15,443 nt of DNA from an uncultured Lachnospiraceae bacterium (GCA_949935685.1 CATLGN010000011.1:1-15443); one strand, 5' to 3'; shown: positions 5,763 through 15,136, numbered from the stretch's first letter. Notes: generated by a model from the letters alone, not told the origin. Numbers and translations: made by a program.

Positions 5763-6779
5763 ATGAGTGATTGGATCAATGTGGCGGTAGACGCCATGGG
5801 CGGCGACAATGCGCCGGAGGAAGTGGTGAAGGGCGCCGTAAACGCGGTTTTGGAGAGTAAGAGAATCCGGGTATTTTTGACGGGGCGGGAGGATGCAATA
5901 CAAAAGGAACTGGCAAAGTATACATTCCCGGCAGAACAGGTGGAGATCGTGAACGCTGCGGAAGTGATCGAAACGGCGGAACCGCCTGTCGCGGCAATTC
6001 GTGCCAAAAAAGATTCTTCTATTGTAAAGGGGATGAAGCTTGTGAAGGACGGCAGCTGTGATGCGTTTGTATCCGCAGGCAGCACAGGTGCGGTTCTTGT
6101 GGGCGGGCAGGTTCTTGTGGGCAGGATCAAAGGCATCGAGCGGCCGCCGCTTGCGCCGGTAATCCCGACGACCAGAGGCGCTTCCCTGCTGATTGACTGC
6201 GGTGCCAATGTGGATGCCCGGCCTTCGCATCTGGTGCAGTTTGCGAAGATGGGTTCCATCTATATGGAATATGTTATGGGCGTGAAAAATCCCCGGGTGG
6301 CGATTGTCAATATCGGCGCGGAGGAGGAAAAGGGCAATGCGCTTGTAAAAGAAACCTTTCCGCTGCTGAAAGCGTGCGGGGACATCAACTTTACCGGCAG
6401 CATCGAGGCCCGTGACATTCCCGAGGGCGGCGCGGACGTAATTGTGTGTGAGGCTTTCGTGGGCAATGTGATTCTGAAAATGTATGAGGGCGTGGGCGGC
6501 ACGCTGATACAGGAAGTGAAAAAGGGAATGATGACCTCACTGCGCAGCAAGATCGGCGCGCTGCTTGTGAAGCCGGCGCTGAAAGAGACATTGAAGGCCT
6601 TTGATCTGGAGCAGTACGGCGGCGCGCCGCTGCTTGGACTGAACGGATTGGTTGTGAAGACTCATGGCAGTTCCAAATCGGTCGAAGTGAAAAATTCCAT
6701 TCTCCAGTGTATTGCGTTCAAGGAACAGAAGATCAATGAAAAGATAAAGGAACAGATCGGACAGAAGGCGGAAGCATAG
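5763..6779 (+). CDS. plsX: Phosphate acyltransferase PlsX
   Basis: PlsX converts acyl-ACP and phosphate to acyl-phosphate plus ACP, feeding PlsY in phosphatidic acid synthesis; it is a peripheral membrane enzyme. The 338-residue length is normal. Motifs are NVAVDAMGGDNAPEEVVKGA at the N-terminus, VSAGSTGAVLVG and RPPLAPVIPT in the middle, LLIDCGANVDARP, and EGGADVIVCEAFVGNVILK followed by GGAPLLGLNG. The ATG at 5763 follows ACGGAGGAA by 6 bp. It opens a run of six same-strand genes with gaps of 0-65 bp; the next gene encodes ACP, the carrier protein of its substrate. Confidence 0.98.
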   Translation: MSDWINVAVDAMGGDNAPEEVVKGAVNAVLESKRIRVFLTGREDAIQKELAKYTFPAEQVEIVNAAEVIETAEPPVAAIRAKKDSSIVKGMKLVKDGSCDAFVSAGSTGAVLVGGQVLVGRIKGIERPPLAPVIPTTRGASLLIDCGANVDARPSHLVQFAKMGSIYMEYVMGVKNPRVAIVNIGAEEEKGNALVKETFPLLKACGDINFTGSIEARDIPEGGADVIVCEAFVGNVILKMYEGVGGTLIQEVKKGMMTSLRSKIGALLVKPALKETLKAFDLEQYGGAPLLGLNGLVVKTHGSSKSVEVKNSILQCIAFKEQKINEKIKEQIGQKAEA

Positions 6780-6795
6780 GAAGGGCTGATTTACG

Positions 6796-7041
6796 ATGGA
6801 ATTTGATAAACTGCGGGAAATCATTGCAGGCGTACTGAGTGTGGACCCGAATGAAATTACAGAAGATACGACATTTGTGGAGGATCTGGGGGCGGACTCG
6901 CTGGATCTGTTTCAGATCGTGATGGGGATCGAAGAAGCGTTTCAAATCAAAGTGCCGCCTGAACAGGCCGAACAGATTACAAGGGCGGGAGAAGCCCTGC
7001 AGTTGATCCGTCAGTCTGTCGGCGGAAGTGAAATAAAGTAA
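6796..7041 (+). CDS. acpP: Acyl carrier protein
   Basis: This 81-residue acidic protein carries growing acyl chains as thioesters on 4'-phosphopantetheine. The attachment serine is Ser35 in EDLGADSLDLFQIVMGIEEAF, the classical DSL motif, with helix II following. It lies 16 bp after plsX, which uses acyl-ACP as substrate, and 15 bp before rnc, the usual plsX-acpP-rnc order of Firmicutes. The fab genes of fatty acid elongation are not in this window. GGAAGGG ahead of the ATG is a usable ribosome binding site. Confidence 0.97.
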   Translation: MEFDKLREIIAGVLSVDPNEITEDTTFVEDLGADSLDLFQIVMGIEEAFQIKVPPEQAEQITRAGEALQLIRQSVGGSEIK

Positions 7042-7056
7042 AAAGCAGAGGAAGAA

Positions 7057-7752
7057 ATGAATAACCGGAAAGTAATTGAAACACTGGAAGCGCGCATTGG
7101 CTATACCTTTCAGAACAAAAATCTGTTACGGCAGGCATTGACACACAGTTCTTTTGCCAATGAGCAGAAGATCAACAAGTGGGATGATTATGAAAGACTT
7201 GAGTTTTTGGGGGATGCGGTTCTGGAACTGGTTTCCAGTGATTATCTGTATCGGGCCGATCCCCATATGCCGGAAGGAAAGCTGACAAAACTGCGTTCTT
7301 CTATGGTGTGCGAACCTGCGCTGGCATATTGCGCGCGGGATATTGAGCTGGGGAGTTTTATTTTCCTCGGAAGGGGCGAGGAGGCGACCGGGGGCAGAAA
7401 GCGGGAGTCGATCACCTCCGATGTGCTGGAAGCGGTGATCGGTGCGATCTATCTGGACGGCGGCCTGCAGCATGCCAGAGAATTTATCAACCGTTTTATC
7501 CTGTCCGATCTGGAAGATAAGCAGTTGTTTTATGACAGCAAGACGATTCTGCAGGAGCAGGTACAAAAAAACGGGGAAGGGAAACTTTCCTATGTGCTGG
7601 TGGAGGAGTCCGGGCCGGAGCATGACAAGCTTTTCCGGGTGGAAGCCATGCTGGACGGGAAAAAGATCGGAGCGGGCAGCGGACGGACGAAAAAGCATGC
7701 GGAACAGCAGGCGGCTTATGAGGCGCTGCTGGAAAAGAGAGACGGAAAATAA
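7057..7752 (+). CDS. rnc: Ribonuclease III
   Basis: RNase III cleaves double-stranded RNA in rRNA maturation and mRNA/antisense turnover. The 231-residue protein has the catalytic domain (about 1-155) with LTHSSFANE and the signature ERLEFLGDAVLEL (Glu46, Glu49, Asp53) plus the second metal-binding pair in SDVLEAVIGAIYLDGG (Asp122, Glu125). A C-terminal dsRNA-binding domain (about 160-228) ends GRTKKHAEQQAAYEALL. All catalytic acids are present. It is 15 bp after acpP and 23 bp before smc. A long hairpin transcript from the 400-bp palindrome upstream would be a natural substrate type for this enzyme, though nothing shows this occurs. Confidence 0.98.
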   Translation: MNNRKVIETLEARIGYTFQNKNLLRQALTHSSFANEQKINKWDDYERLEFLGDAVLELVSSDYLYRADPHMPEGKLTKLRSSMVCEPALAYCARDIELGSFIFLGRGEEATGGRKRESITSDVLEAVIGAIYLDGGLQHAREFINRFILSDLEDKQLFYDSKTILQEQVQKNGEGKLSYVLVEESGPEHDKLFRVEAMLDGKKIGAGSGRTKKHAEQQAAYEALLEKRDGK

Positions 7753-7775
7753 GACGGACGGATAACGGGTAATTT

Positions 7776-10700
7776 ATGTATTTAAAGAGCATTGAAGTAC
7801 AGGGGTTCAAATCCTTTGCAAATAAAATCGTGTTTCAGTTTCACAATGGCATCACGGGAATCGTGGGACCGAACGGCAGCGGAAAGAGCAATGTCGCCGA
7901 TGCCGTCCGGTGGGTGCTCGGGGAACAGCGTATTAAGCAGCTTCGGGGCGCTTCGATGCAGGATGTTATTTTTTCGGGAACGGAGACAAGAAGACCGCTG
8001 AGCTATGCCTGTGTAGCCATTACACTGGACAATGCGGATCATCAGCTCGCCATTGATTATGACGAAGTGACGGTGGCCAGACGGATTTACCGTTCGGGAG
8101 AGAGTGAATACTCGATTAACGGGACAGTCTGCAGGCTGAAAGATGTAAATGAACTGTTTTACGATACCGGGATCGGCAAGGAAGGCTATTCGATTATCGG
8201 ACAGGGACAGATCGATAAGATTCTGAGCGGAAAGCCTGAGGAAAAACGGGAGCTCTTTGACGAGGCGGCGGGCATCGTCAAATTCAAACGGCGGAAAAAT
8301 GCAGCCTGTAAGAAGCTGGAGGACGAGAAACAAAATCTCGTGCGGGTACGGGATATTCTTTCGGAGCTGGAGAAGCAGATCGGGCCGCTGGAAAAGCAGT
8401 CGGAAAAGGCCAGGGTATATTTACAGAAGAAAGAAGAACTGAAAACGCTGGACGTCAATTTATTCCTTGTGGAAAATCGTCATATCCGGGAGCAGCTTGA
8501 TGTGCTGGAAGGCAAATATGCGATTGCCAGTCATGACCTGCAGGAGGCGTCCGCGCGTTACGAGAAGACAAAAGAGGACTACGAACAGGTACAAAACGAG
8601 CTGGAAGAGCTGGAAGAGACGATTGAAAATGCCCGCAAAACACTGACGGACAGCAGTATGCTGCGCGGCAGGCTGGAAGGGCAGGTCAATGTACTGAAAG
8701 AGCAAATCCATTCAGCCAGAGGCAATGAAAAGCATCTGACCGGCCGCCGGGAAGCGCTGGAGCGCGGAATCGCGGAAAAAGAAAACGACAGGAGCGTTAT
8801 TCTGGAAGACAAACGCCGGACCGATGAACAGGCTGCGGAAGTGGAACAGGCGCGGGCGGAGGCCGGGGCCGAACTTACGCGGATACAGCGTGAGATCGAG
8901 GCGTATCACACGAAGATCGAAGCCGGCAAAAATACGATCATGGAAGCGTTGAATGAGCGGGCTGTCGTTCGTTCACGGATGGGCCGCTGCGATACGATGC
9001 TGGAACAGGCGCAGATCCGCAAGGCAGAGCTGAATTCCCGTCTGCTGCGCGCCAGATCGGACGAGGCGCAGTACCGCGAAGAACTGCAGCGGCTGCAGGA
9101 AGCCTTTCAGGCCGTCGGAGAAAAAATAGAAAGGCTGCGCGGGACGCAGGAAGCGCAGGAAGCGCGCATTGCCGGGATCAAACCGGAATTGTCGCAGAAG
9201 GACCAGAAGCTGCAGGAAGCGCAGAAGCAGTATCATCAGGAAAAGTCCCGTCTGGAGGCGCTGCGTGATCTCACCGAACGGTATGACGGCTATGGCAACA
9301 GCGTAAAGCGGGTCATGGAACAGAAAGAGAAAACACCGGGGCTGATCGGCGTGGTGGCGGATATTATCAAAGTGGAACAAAAATATGAGACGGCCATCGA
9401 GACGGCGCTCGGTTCCGGCATCCGCAATATCGTCACGCGGGACGAGGAAACCGCAAAACGGATGATTGCATTTCTGAAACAGACAAAGGGAGGCCGGGCC
9501 ACTTTCCTGCCGCTGGACGGCATGAAAAATACACAGTCGTTTCAACCGCGGCAGGCGTTGGCGGAGGCAGGTGTAATCGGCGTGGCGGATTCGCTTGTAC
9601 GGACGCAGCCGGCCTATGTGGATGTGGCACGGTCGCTGCTCGGCCGTATTCTGGTTGTCGATCATATGGATCATGCGGTTGCGATCGCCCGCAAGTATGG
9701 TTACAGCATCCGCATGGTGACGTTGGAGGGCGAACTGCTCGTGCCGGGCGGCGCGATCAGCGGCGGCGCGTTTAAAAACAGCGCCAATCTTCTGGGCAGG
9801 CGGCGCGAAATCGAGGAGCTGGAGAAAAAGGCCGCCGCATATGCGGAAACGGTACAGGCTGTGCAGCGTGAGATCGAGGCGGTCAAAGAAGAACGAAACC
9901 GTCTGCGCGCCGGACTGGAGACGACCCGGCGTTCGCTGCAGGAGACATTTATTGAGCAGAATACGGTTCGTCTGAATGTGATCGCGGCGCAGGAGCGATG
10001 CAGCGAGACCCAGGAAGGGTATGGCTCGCTGCAGGAGGAACAGGAAGCGGTCGCGTGGCAGATCCGGGAGATGCAGGCGGAAAAGGAACAGACGGGAAAG
10101 GAGCTGGCGGCCTCGGAGGAGCTGGAACGTTCCGTACAGGAGCAGATCGCGGGGCAGCAGGCAGAACTGGAAAGCAGGCGGACGCAGGAGTCGGAACAGA
10201 CTGCCCGGGTATCCGAGTGGGATGTGGAGGCTGAAAAATTCCGCCAGCAGCAGACATTTAAACGGCAGAATGCGGAACGGATTGCCGGCGAGATCGCACG
10301 TTTGTCGCAGGAACTTGCGGAGCTGGAACAGGAACTGGTTCGAAATGCCGATGAGATTGCGCAAAAACAAAGAGAAATTGCGCAGACAGAGGAAACGATT
10401 GCGGCTTCCCGCAGCGCGGGAGACGAGGCGCAGGAGACGATTCAGGCCGATCTTGCGCGGAAGGAAGAACTGACAGAGCGGCAGAAAAATTTCTTTTCCG
10501 TGCGGGAAGAACTGGCGGAAAGAAAGAGCGGCCTGGACAGGGAAGTATACCGTCTGAACGCTCAGAAGGAAAAGCTGGAAGCTTCGATGGAATCCCAGAT
10601 CAATTATATGTGGGACGAGTACGAGATTACACTCAGCGCCGCGGCTGCGCTGCGCCGGGAAGCTTTGAATGATCTGGTGGAGATGAAGCGGGGAATTGCT

Positions 10701-11336
10701 TCGCTGAAAGATGAGATTCGGAAGTTGGGCGATGTGAACGTCAACGCCATTGAAGATTATAAAAATCTCATGGAGCGGTATGGATTTTTAAAGACACAGC
10801 ACGATGATCTGGTGGAAGCGGAACAGACGCTGCTCGGCATTATCGATGAACTGGACGGCGCCATGCGCAGACAGTTTCAGGAAAAATTCGCTCAGATTGG
10901 CAGAGAGTTTGACAAAGTGTTCCAGGAGCTGTTCGGCGGCGGCAAGGGGACGCTGGAACTGCAGGAAGACGAAGACATTCTGGAGGCGGGCATCCGTATT
11001 ATCGCGCAGCCGCCGGGCAAAAAACTGCAGAATATGATGCAGCTTTCGGGCGGCGAAAAGGCGCTGACGGCCATTGCCCTGCTCTTTGCCATTCAGAATC
11101 TGAAACCGTCGCCGTTTTGCCTGCTGGATGAGATCGAAGCGGCGCTGGATGAGAATAATGTGGGACGTTTCGTGAAATATTTACATAAGCTCACAAAAAA
11201 CACACAGTTTATCGTGATCACCCACAGGCGGGGAACGATGGAACAGGCTGACCGATTATACGGCATTACCATGCAGGAAAAGGGAATTTCCACGCTGGTC
11301 AGCGTGAATCTGATCGATAGTGAGCTGGACGCCTGA
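7776..11336 (+). CDS. smc: Chromosome partition protein Smc
   Basis: This 1186-residue SMC ATPase is full length for bacteria. It forms a homodimer ring with ScpA/ScpB that organises newly replicated origins. Order of parts: N-terminal ATPase half starting MYLKSIEVQGFKSF with the Walker A GPNGSGKSN (about 31-39) and a Q-loop region, coiled coil (about 170-500, rich in Glu/Gln/Lys/Arg heptads), hinge (about 520-665, LIGVVADIIKVE to PGGAISGGAF), returning coiled coil (about 670-1030), and C-terminal ATPase half with the ABC signature LSGGEK (1090-1095) and Walker B FCLLDEIEAALDENN (catalytic Asp1118/Glu1119). The start is fixed by the conserved N-terminus although its ribosome binding site is weak (ACGGGTAATTT), perhaps limiting expression relative to rnc. 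A long antisense frame inside it is a composition artefact. Confidence 0.99.
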   Translation: MYLKSIEVQGFKSFANKIVFQFHNGITGIVGPNGSGKSNVADAVRWVLGEQRIKQLRGASMQDVIFSGTETRRPLSYACVAITLDNADHQLAIDYDEVTVARRIYRSGESEYSINGTVCRLKDVNELFYDTGIGKEGYSIIGQGQIDKILSGKPEEKRELFDEAAGIVKFKRRKNAACKKLEDEKQNLVRVRDILSELEKQIGPLEKQSEKARVYLQKKEELKTLDVNLFLVENRHIREQLDVLEGKYAIASHDLQEASARYEKTKEDYEQVQNELEELEETIENARKTLTDSSMLRGRLEGQVNVLKEQIHSARGNEKHLTGRREALERGIAEKENDRSVILEDKRRTDEQAAEVEQARAEAGAELTRIQREIEAYHTKIEAGKNTIMEALNERAVVRSRMGRCDTMLEQAQIRKAELNSRLLRARSDEAQYREELQRLQEAFQAVGEKIERLRGTQEAQEARIAGIKPELSQKDQKLQEAQKQYHQEKSRLEALRDLTERYDGYGNSVKRVMEQKEKTPGLIGVVADIIKVEQKYETAIETALGSGIRNIVTRDEETAKRMIAFLKQTKGGRATFLPLDGMKNTQSFQPRQALAEAGVIGVADSLVRTQPAYVDVARSLLGRILVVDHMDHAVAIARKYGYSIRMVTLEGELLVPGGAISGGAFKNSANLLGRRREIEELEKKAAAYAETVQAVQREIEAVKEERNRLRAGLETTRRSLQETFIEQNTVRLNVIAAQERCSETQEGYGSLQEEQEAVAWQIREMQAEKEQTGKELAASEELERSVQEQIAGQQAELESRRTQESEQTARVSEWDVEAEKFRQQQTFKRQNAERIAGEIARLSQELAELEQELVRNADEIAQKQREIAQTEETIAASRSAGDEAQETIQADLARKEELTERQKNFFSVREELAERKSGLDREVYRLNAQKEKLEASMESQINYMWDEYEITLSAAAALRREALNDLVEMKRGIASLKDEIRKLGDVNVNAIEDYKNLMERYGFLKTQHDDLVEAEQTLLGIIDELDGAMRRQFQEKFAQIGREFDKVFQELFGGGKGTLELQEDEDILEAGIRIIAQPPGKKLQNMMQLSGGEKALTAIALLFAIQNLKPSPFCLLDEIEAALDENNVGRFVKYLHKLTKNTQFIVITHRRGTMEQADRLYGITMQEKGISTLVSVNLIDSELDA

Positions 11337-11401
11337 AGCGGCGGAAAACCGGACGATCGGGCGGAATAGGAAAGAAAGGAAAGAAAGGAGCCGCATAGCA
11401 T

Positions 11402-12340
11402 ATGAGCGGAGAGAAGAAAGGCTTTTTCAGCCGTTTAAAGGCGGGTTTGAGCAAGACGAGAGATAATATCGTAAACGGGATCGATTCTGTGTTTAACGGA
11501 TACTCCATGATTGACGAGGATTTTTATGAAGAACTGGAAGAGATACTGATCATGGGCGATATTGGCGTCAATGCCGCCAATGCCATACTGGAACGGCTCC
11601 GGGCGCAGGTAAGGGAAAACCGGATCAAAGAGCCTGCGGCGTGCAAGCAGCTTTTGATCGACAGTATCCGGGAACAGATGCAGGTCGGGGAGACGGCATA
11701 TGATTTCGAAAAGGAGCAGTCTGTCGTTCTGGTGATCGGCGTCAACGGCGTGGGCAAGACGACTTCGGTCGGCAAGCTGGCCGGCAAGCTGAAAGCTCAG
11801 GGCAGAAAGGTGATTCTGGCGGCGGCGGATACATTCCGGGCGGCGGCGGGAGAGCAGCTTACCGAATGGGCGCACCGGGCGGGCGTTGAAATTATCGGCG
11901 GCATGGAGGGGTCCGACCCGGCATCGGTGATTTATGACGCGGTGCATGCGGCGAAGGCGCGTCACGCCGATGTGCTGTTGTGCGATACGGCCGGCAGACT
12001 GCACAACAAAAAGAATTTAATGGAAGAACTGAAGAAAATAGACCGCATTATCGAAAAAGAATTTCCGCAGGCGCACCGGGAGAATCTGGTCGTGCTGGAC
12101 GGCACGACCGGGCAGAACGCATTGCAGCAGGCGCGGGAATTCGGAGAGGCCACGAACCTGACCGGCATTATTCTGACAAAGATGGACGGCACGGCCAAAG
12201 GCGGCATTGCGGTTGCCATCCAGTCGGAGCTGCATGTGCCGGTCAAGTATATCGGCGTGGGGGAGACGATCGACGATTTACAGAAATTTGATTCGGATGA
12301 ATTTGTCAACGCATTGTTTGACATCAAAGGAGTGGAGTAG
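11402..12340 (+). CDS. ftsY: Signal recognition particle receptor FtsY
   Basis: FtsY is the SRP receptor GTPase that docks ribosome-nascent chain-SRP complexes at the membrane. The 312-residue form lacks the long acidic A domain of enterobacteria and starts with a short amphipathic-like segment (KKGFFSRLKAGLSKTRDNI), the minimal membrane-binding region. The N domain covers about 20-100. The G domain shows GVNGVGKTTSVGK (G1, 113-125), DTFRAAAGEQL (143-153), DTAGRLHNKKNL (195-206), TKMDGTAKGG (259-268) and GVGETIDDLQKF at the end. It lies 65 bp after smc behind a purine-rich stretch with AAAGAAAGGAG about 10 bp before the ATG. Its SRP partners ylxM and ffh, which often follow, are absent here; ilvA follows with no spacer. 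Confidence 0.98.
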   Translation: MSGEKKGFFSRLKAGLSKTRDNIVNGIDSVFNGYSMIDEDFYEELEEILIMGDIGVNAANAILERLRAQVRENRIKEPAACKQLLIDSIREQMQVGETAYDFEKEQSVVLVIGVNGVGKTTSVGKLAGKLKAQGRKVILAAADTFRAAAGEQLTEWAHRAGVEIIGGMEGSDPASVIYDAVHAAKARHADVLLCDTAGRLHNKKNLMEELKKIDRIIEKEFPQAHRENLVVLDGTTGQNALQQAREFGEATNLTGIILTKMDGTAKGGIAVAIQSELHVPVKYIGVGETIDDLQKFDSDEFVNALFDIKGVE

Positions 12341-13564
12341 ATGAGTAAGGAAATGCTGACGCTGGAGGCTTTCGAGGAGGCTTCCGAGATCGTAAAAAAA
12401 GTGACGCAGGAGACAAAGCTTGTTTACAGCGATTATCTGAGCCGGCAGACGGGCAATAAGATCTATCTGAAACCGGAGAATATGCAGTTTACCGGCGCAT
12501 ATAAGGTGCGGGGCGCCTATTACAAAATCAGCACCCTCAGCGACGAGGAGCGGCAGAAAGGACTGATTACGGCCTCGGCGGGCAATCATGCGCAGGGCGT
12601 AGCCTACGCGGCGGGCTGTTACGGGGCCAAAGTGACGATCGTTATGCCGACGACCACGCCGCTGATGAAGGTGACAAGGACGAAAAGTTATGGAGCGGAA
12701 GTGGTGCTCTGCGGCGACGTGTATGACGAAGCCTGCGCGCATGCATATGAACTGGCAAAGGAGCACGGCTATACGTTTATTCATCCCTTTGACGATGCGG
12801 CGGTGGCCACGGGGCAGGGCACGATCACGATGGAAATCTTTAAGGAACTGCCGCTGGTGGATTACATTCTCGTGCCGATCGGCGGCGGCGGACTGGCGAC
12901 GGGCGTTTCCACGCTGGCAAAACTGCTCAACCCGAAAATCCGTGTGATCGGCGTGGAACCCGCCGGGGCAAACTGCATGCAGGAGTCGGTGAAAAACGGC
13001 AGGGTGACGACGCTGCCGGGCGTCAATACGATAGCGGACGGCACGGCGGTCAAGACGCCGGGAGAAACGATATTTCCCTATATTCAGAAAAATCTGGATG
13101 ATATTGTCACTGTGGAGGATCGGGAACTGGTAGTCGCCTTCCTCGATATGGTGGAAAATCATAAAATGGTTGTGGAAAATTCCGGTCTGCTGACCGTGGC
13201 GGCCTTAAAACAGTTAAAGCCGGAAAATAAAAAAGTCGTTTCGATTTTAAGCGGCGGCAATATGGACATCATTACGATGTCTTCCGTCGTACAGCAGGGC
13301 CTGATTCTGCGGGACAGAATCTTTTCCGTATCCGTGCTGCTACCGGATAAGCCGGGCGAATTGTGCCGGGTGGCCGGGGTGATCGCCAAAGAGAGCGGCA
13401 ATGTCATCAAGCTGGAGCATAACCAGTTTGTATCGACAAACCGGAATGCGGCGGTGGAACTGCGGATTACGATGGAAGCGTTCGGCAGCGAACACAAAAA
13501 ACAGATTATTTCCGCCCTGGAGCGGGAAAAATATCAACCCCGGGTTATAGCGACGAGCATATAA
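12341..13564 (+). CDS. ilvA: Threonine ammonia-lyase (threonine deaminase) with C-terminal ACT domain
   Basis: This PLP enzyme deaminates threonine to 2-oxobutanoate and ammonia, the first committed step toward isoleucine or the start of threonine fermentation to propionate. The 407 residues comprise a fold-type II catalytic domain (about 1-320) with the PLP lysine Lys55 in FTGAYKVRGA, ASAGNHAQGVAYAA (78-91), the phosphate-binding loop GGGGLATG (181-188) and SGGN (304-307), then one ACT regulatory domain (about 328-405, SVLLPDKPGELCRVAGVIA). One ACT-like domain fits the shorter ilvA/tdcB type, so biosynthetic and catabolic roles cannot be separated from sequence alone. The ATG directly follows the ftsY TAG with no spacer; the AAAGGAG in the last ftsY codons is its ribosome binding site, implying coupled translation. 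Confidence 0.93.
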   Translation: MSKEMLTLEAFEEASEIVKKVTQETKLVYSDYLSRQTGNKIYLKPENMQFTGAYKVRGAYYKISTLSDEERQKGLITASAGNHAQGVAYAAGCYGAKVTIVMPTTTPLMKVTRTKSYGAEVVLCGDVYDEACAHAYELAKEHGYTFIHPFDDAAVATGQGTITMEIFKELPLVDYILVPIGGGGLATGVSTLAKLLNPKIRVIGVEPAGANCMQESVKNGRVTTLPGVNTIADGTAVKTPGETIFPYIQKNLDDIVTVEDRELVVAFLDMVENHKMVVENSGLLTVAALKQLKPENKKVVSILSGGNMDIITMSSVVQQGLILRDRIFSVSVLLPDKPGELCRVAGVIAKESGNVIKLEHNQFVSTNRNAAVELRITMEAFGSEHKKQIISALEREKYQPRVIATSI

Positions 13565-13609
13565 GATTTCGCACAGGCAGAAACGGACGGAAGCGGAGAG
13601 GATGACGTC

Positions 13610-15112
13610 ATGAGAGGGAAAGGGCGCAGACGGGAAAATGAGAAAAAGCGGGCGCGTCTCTGGATTGCGGTTGTGGGTCTGGCGGCGGTTGTGTTTTGCG
13701 CAGCGTTTTTTACGGGCAGACTGCTGCAATTCCGGCGGGCCTATCTGCACAGTGACGCATATCGTTTCCGGGAGCTGATGAAAACTGCGGACGCAGATTA
13801 CGCGGGCGGCGGTTATCGGAACGCTTTTGACGGCTATTCGGCGGCGTTGGAACTGCAGCCGGATTCGCAGGAAGCGCAGAACGGACAGTATCTGGCGTTG
13901 CTCGGATTGGCCCGGTCAGGGGCTTCTCTCGGCGTGGGTTCCTCCGATCTGCCGTATCGGATGCTTTTGAACCGTTATCCGGAAAAGGAAGAACTGTTTC
14001 TGGAAACGGCGCAGATGTATCTGGAGCGGGAAGAATATCCGCAGGCGGCGGGGATACTGAGACGGGGCAGCCGGGAGGCGGGACATGCGGCGCTGGAAGA
14101 AATATATCAGACTTTTCTGAAGTCTCTGCATTTGACGACAATGCAGGAGTATCGGGACGGCAGGCTGGTCGCGTCACATATCTATGACGCGGCGGGAAAT
14201 GAGACGGAAACCATATGGTACAACAACGAAGAAAAGATTGACAGCCGGCGGGAGAGTTTTTACGACAGCGCCGGGAAACTGACCGGGGAAAAGGAATACG
14301 GCGCTTTTGCGTCGGGAAGGCTGCCGGAATCCTGTACGGAATGGGAATATGACGAACGCGGTAATCTGCTGCAGGAGCGCATCTATGACAGGGACGGACG
14401 TCTGTGGACACGCTGCAGCTATCTGTATGACGCGGACGGGCGGGAAATCAGCGTCGAGTCGGTCACATATGATTCGGAAGACGAAACCCGCGGACGGGTG
14501 GAGTTTGCATGGGAAAATGAATATGACGAAGCCGGCAATCTGATCCGCTATACCCAGTGGGAAGGGGATAAGGACACGGAACCTGTCCGCGTTGACACGA
14601 CAGTATATGACAGCCGGAAAAGGCCGGTGGAAGAAATTTCGGACAGTCAGATCGAATGGAGGCGCAGCGTATCCGTATACGAGGACCGGGAGGACGGCGG
14701 CAGCGTTCATACGGAGACCGTATATAACAGAGAAGGGGAAATAACAGATGTTATTGAAACGGTGTACGATGCGGCCGGGCGGGAGACAGAAGAATACGCG
14801 CATTTTGTGACAATGGATGAGGACAGTTATTATGCCTGGCTCTATGACGAAGCCGGCAATCTGATCTGGGAACAGAGCCCGTATACAGAGAGCTGGTATG
14901 TCTTTGATGAGAGTGGGCAGATGATACGGCATACGCAGTATTATACGGATGGCTGGAAACTGGAATATACATATACTTACGATGAAATGGGCAACCTGAT
15001 TCGTGAGTATCAAACTTCGCCGGACGAAGATGATGAGTGGGATTCCGGGAGTGTGACTGAATACCGGTATACATATCAATACAGCGGTGACAGAGATTTG
15101 CTGAAACAATAG
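13610..15112 (+). CDS. Membrane-anchored YD-repeat protein with TPR-like N-terminal part, function unknown
   Basis: This 500-residue protein has a very basic N-terminus (MRGKGRRRENEKKRAR), one transmembrane segment (about 17-36) and no lipobox, suggesting N-in/C-out anchoring with the bulk outside the membrane. Residues about 50-170 look helical and TPR-like (DADYAGGGYRNAFDGYSAAL and ETAQMYLEREEYPQAAGIL). From about 190 to 465 there are roughly twelve YDxxGxx-type motifs (for example IYDAAGNE, EYDERGNL, LYDADGRE, EYDEAGNL, VYDAAGRE, LYDEAGNL, TYDEMGNL), the signature of RHS/YD beta repeats. It lacks the size, RHS core motif and variable C-terminal toxin of a true Rhs effector. The start is preceded by GGAGAGGATGACGTC. 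It lies 45 bp after ilvA and 24 bp before the YitT-like gene, with no terminator seen on either side, so it may be co-transcribed. The role is unknown; cell-wall or surface binding is a guess. Confidence 0.82.
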   Translation: MRGKGRRRENEKKRARLWIAVVGLAAVVFCAAFFTGRLLQFRRAYLHSDAYRFRELMKTADADYAGGGYRNAFDGYSAALELQPDSQEAQNGQYLALLGLARSGASLGVGSSDLPYRMLLNRYPEKEELFLETAQMYLEREEYPQAAGILRRGSREAGHAALEEIYQTFLKSLHLTTMQEYRDGRLVASHIYDAAGNETETIWYNNEEKIDSRRESFYDSAGKLTGEKEYGAFASGRLPESCTEWEYDERGNLLQERIYDRDGRLWTRCSYLYDADGREISVESVTYDSEDETRGRVEFAWENEYDEAGNLIRYTQWEGDKDTEPVRVDTTVYDSRKRPVEEISDSQIEWRRSVSVYEDREDGGSVHTETVYNREGEITDVIETVYDAAGRETEEYAHFVTMDEDSYYAWLYDEAGNLIWEQSPYTESWYVFDESGQMIRHTQYYTDGWKLEYTYTYDEMGNLIREYQTSPDEDDEWDSGSVTEYRYTYQYSGDRDLLKQ

Positions 15113-15136
15113 ACACGCGGAGGAATGAGTACAATT

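Noticed and set aside
8973-10370. 465-codon open frame on the minus strand
   Set aside because: It is antisense to the smc coiled-coil region. The low-stop frame follows from Glu/Gln/Leu-rich codon usage on the other strand, and its product is a low-complexity Leu/Arg/Phe sequence.
13610-15112. Polymorphic Rhs/YD-repeat toxin with immunity gene
   Set aside because: No Rhs core motif, no variable toxin tip, too short, and the next gene is a YitT-like membrane protein rather than an immunity protein.
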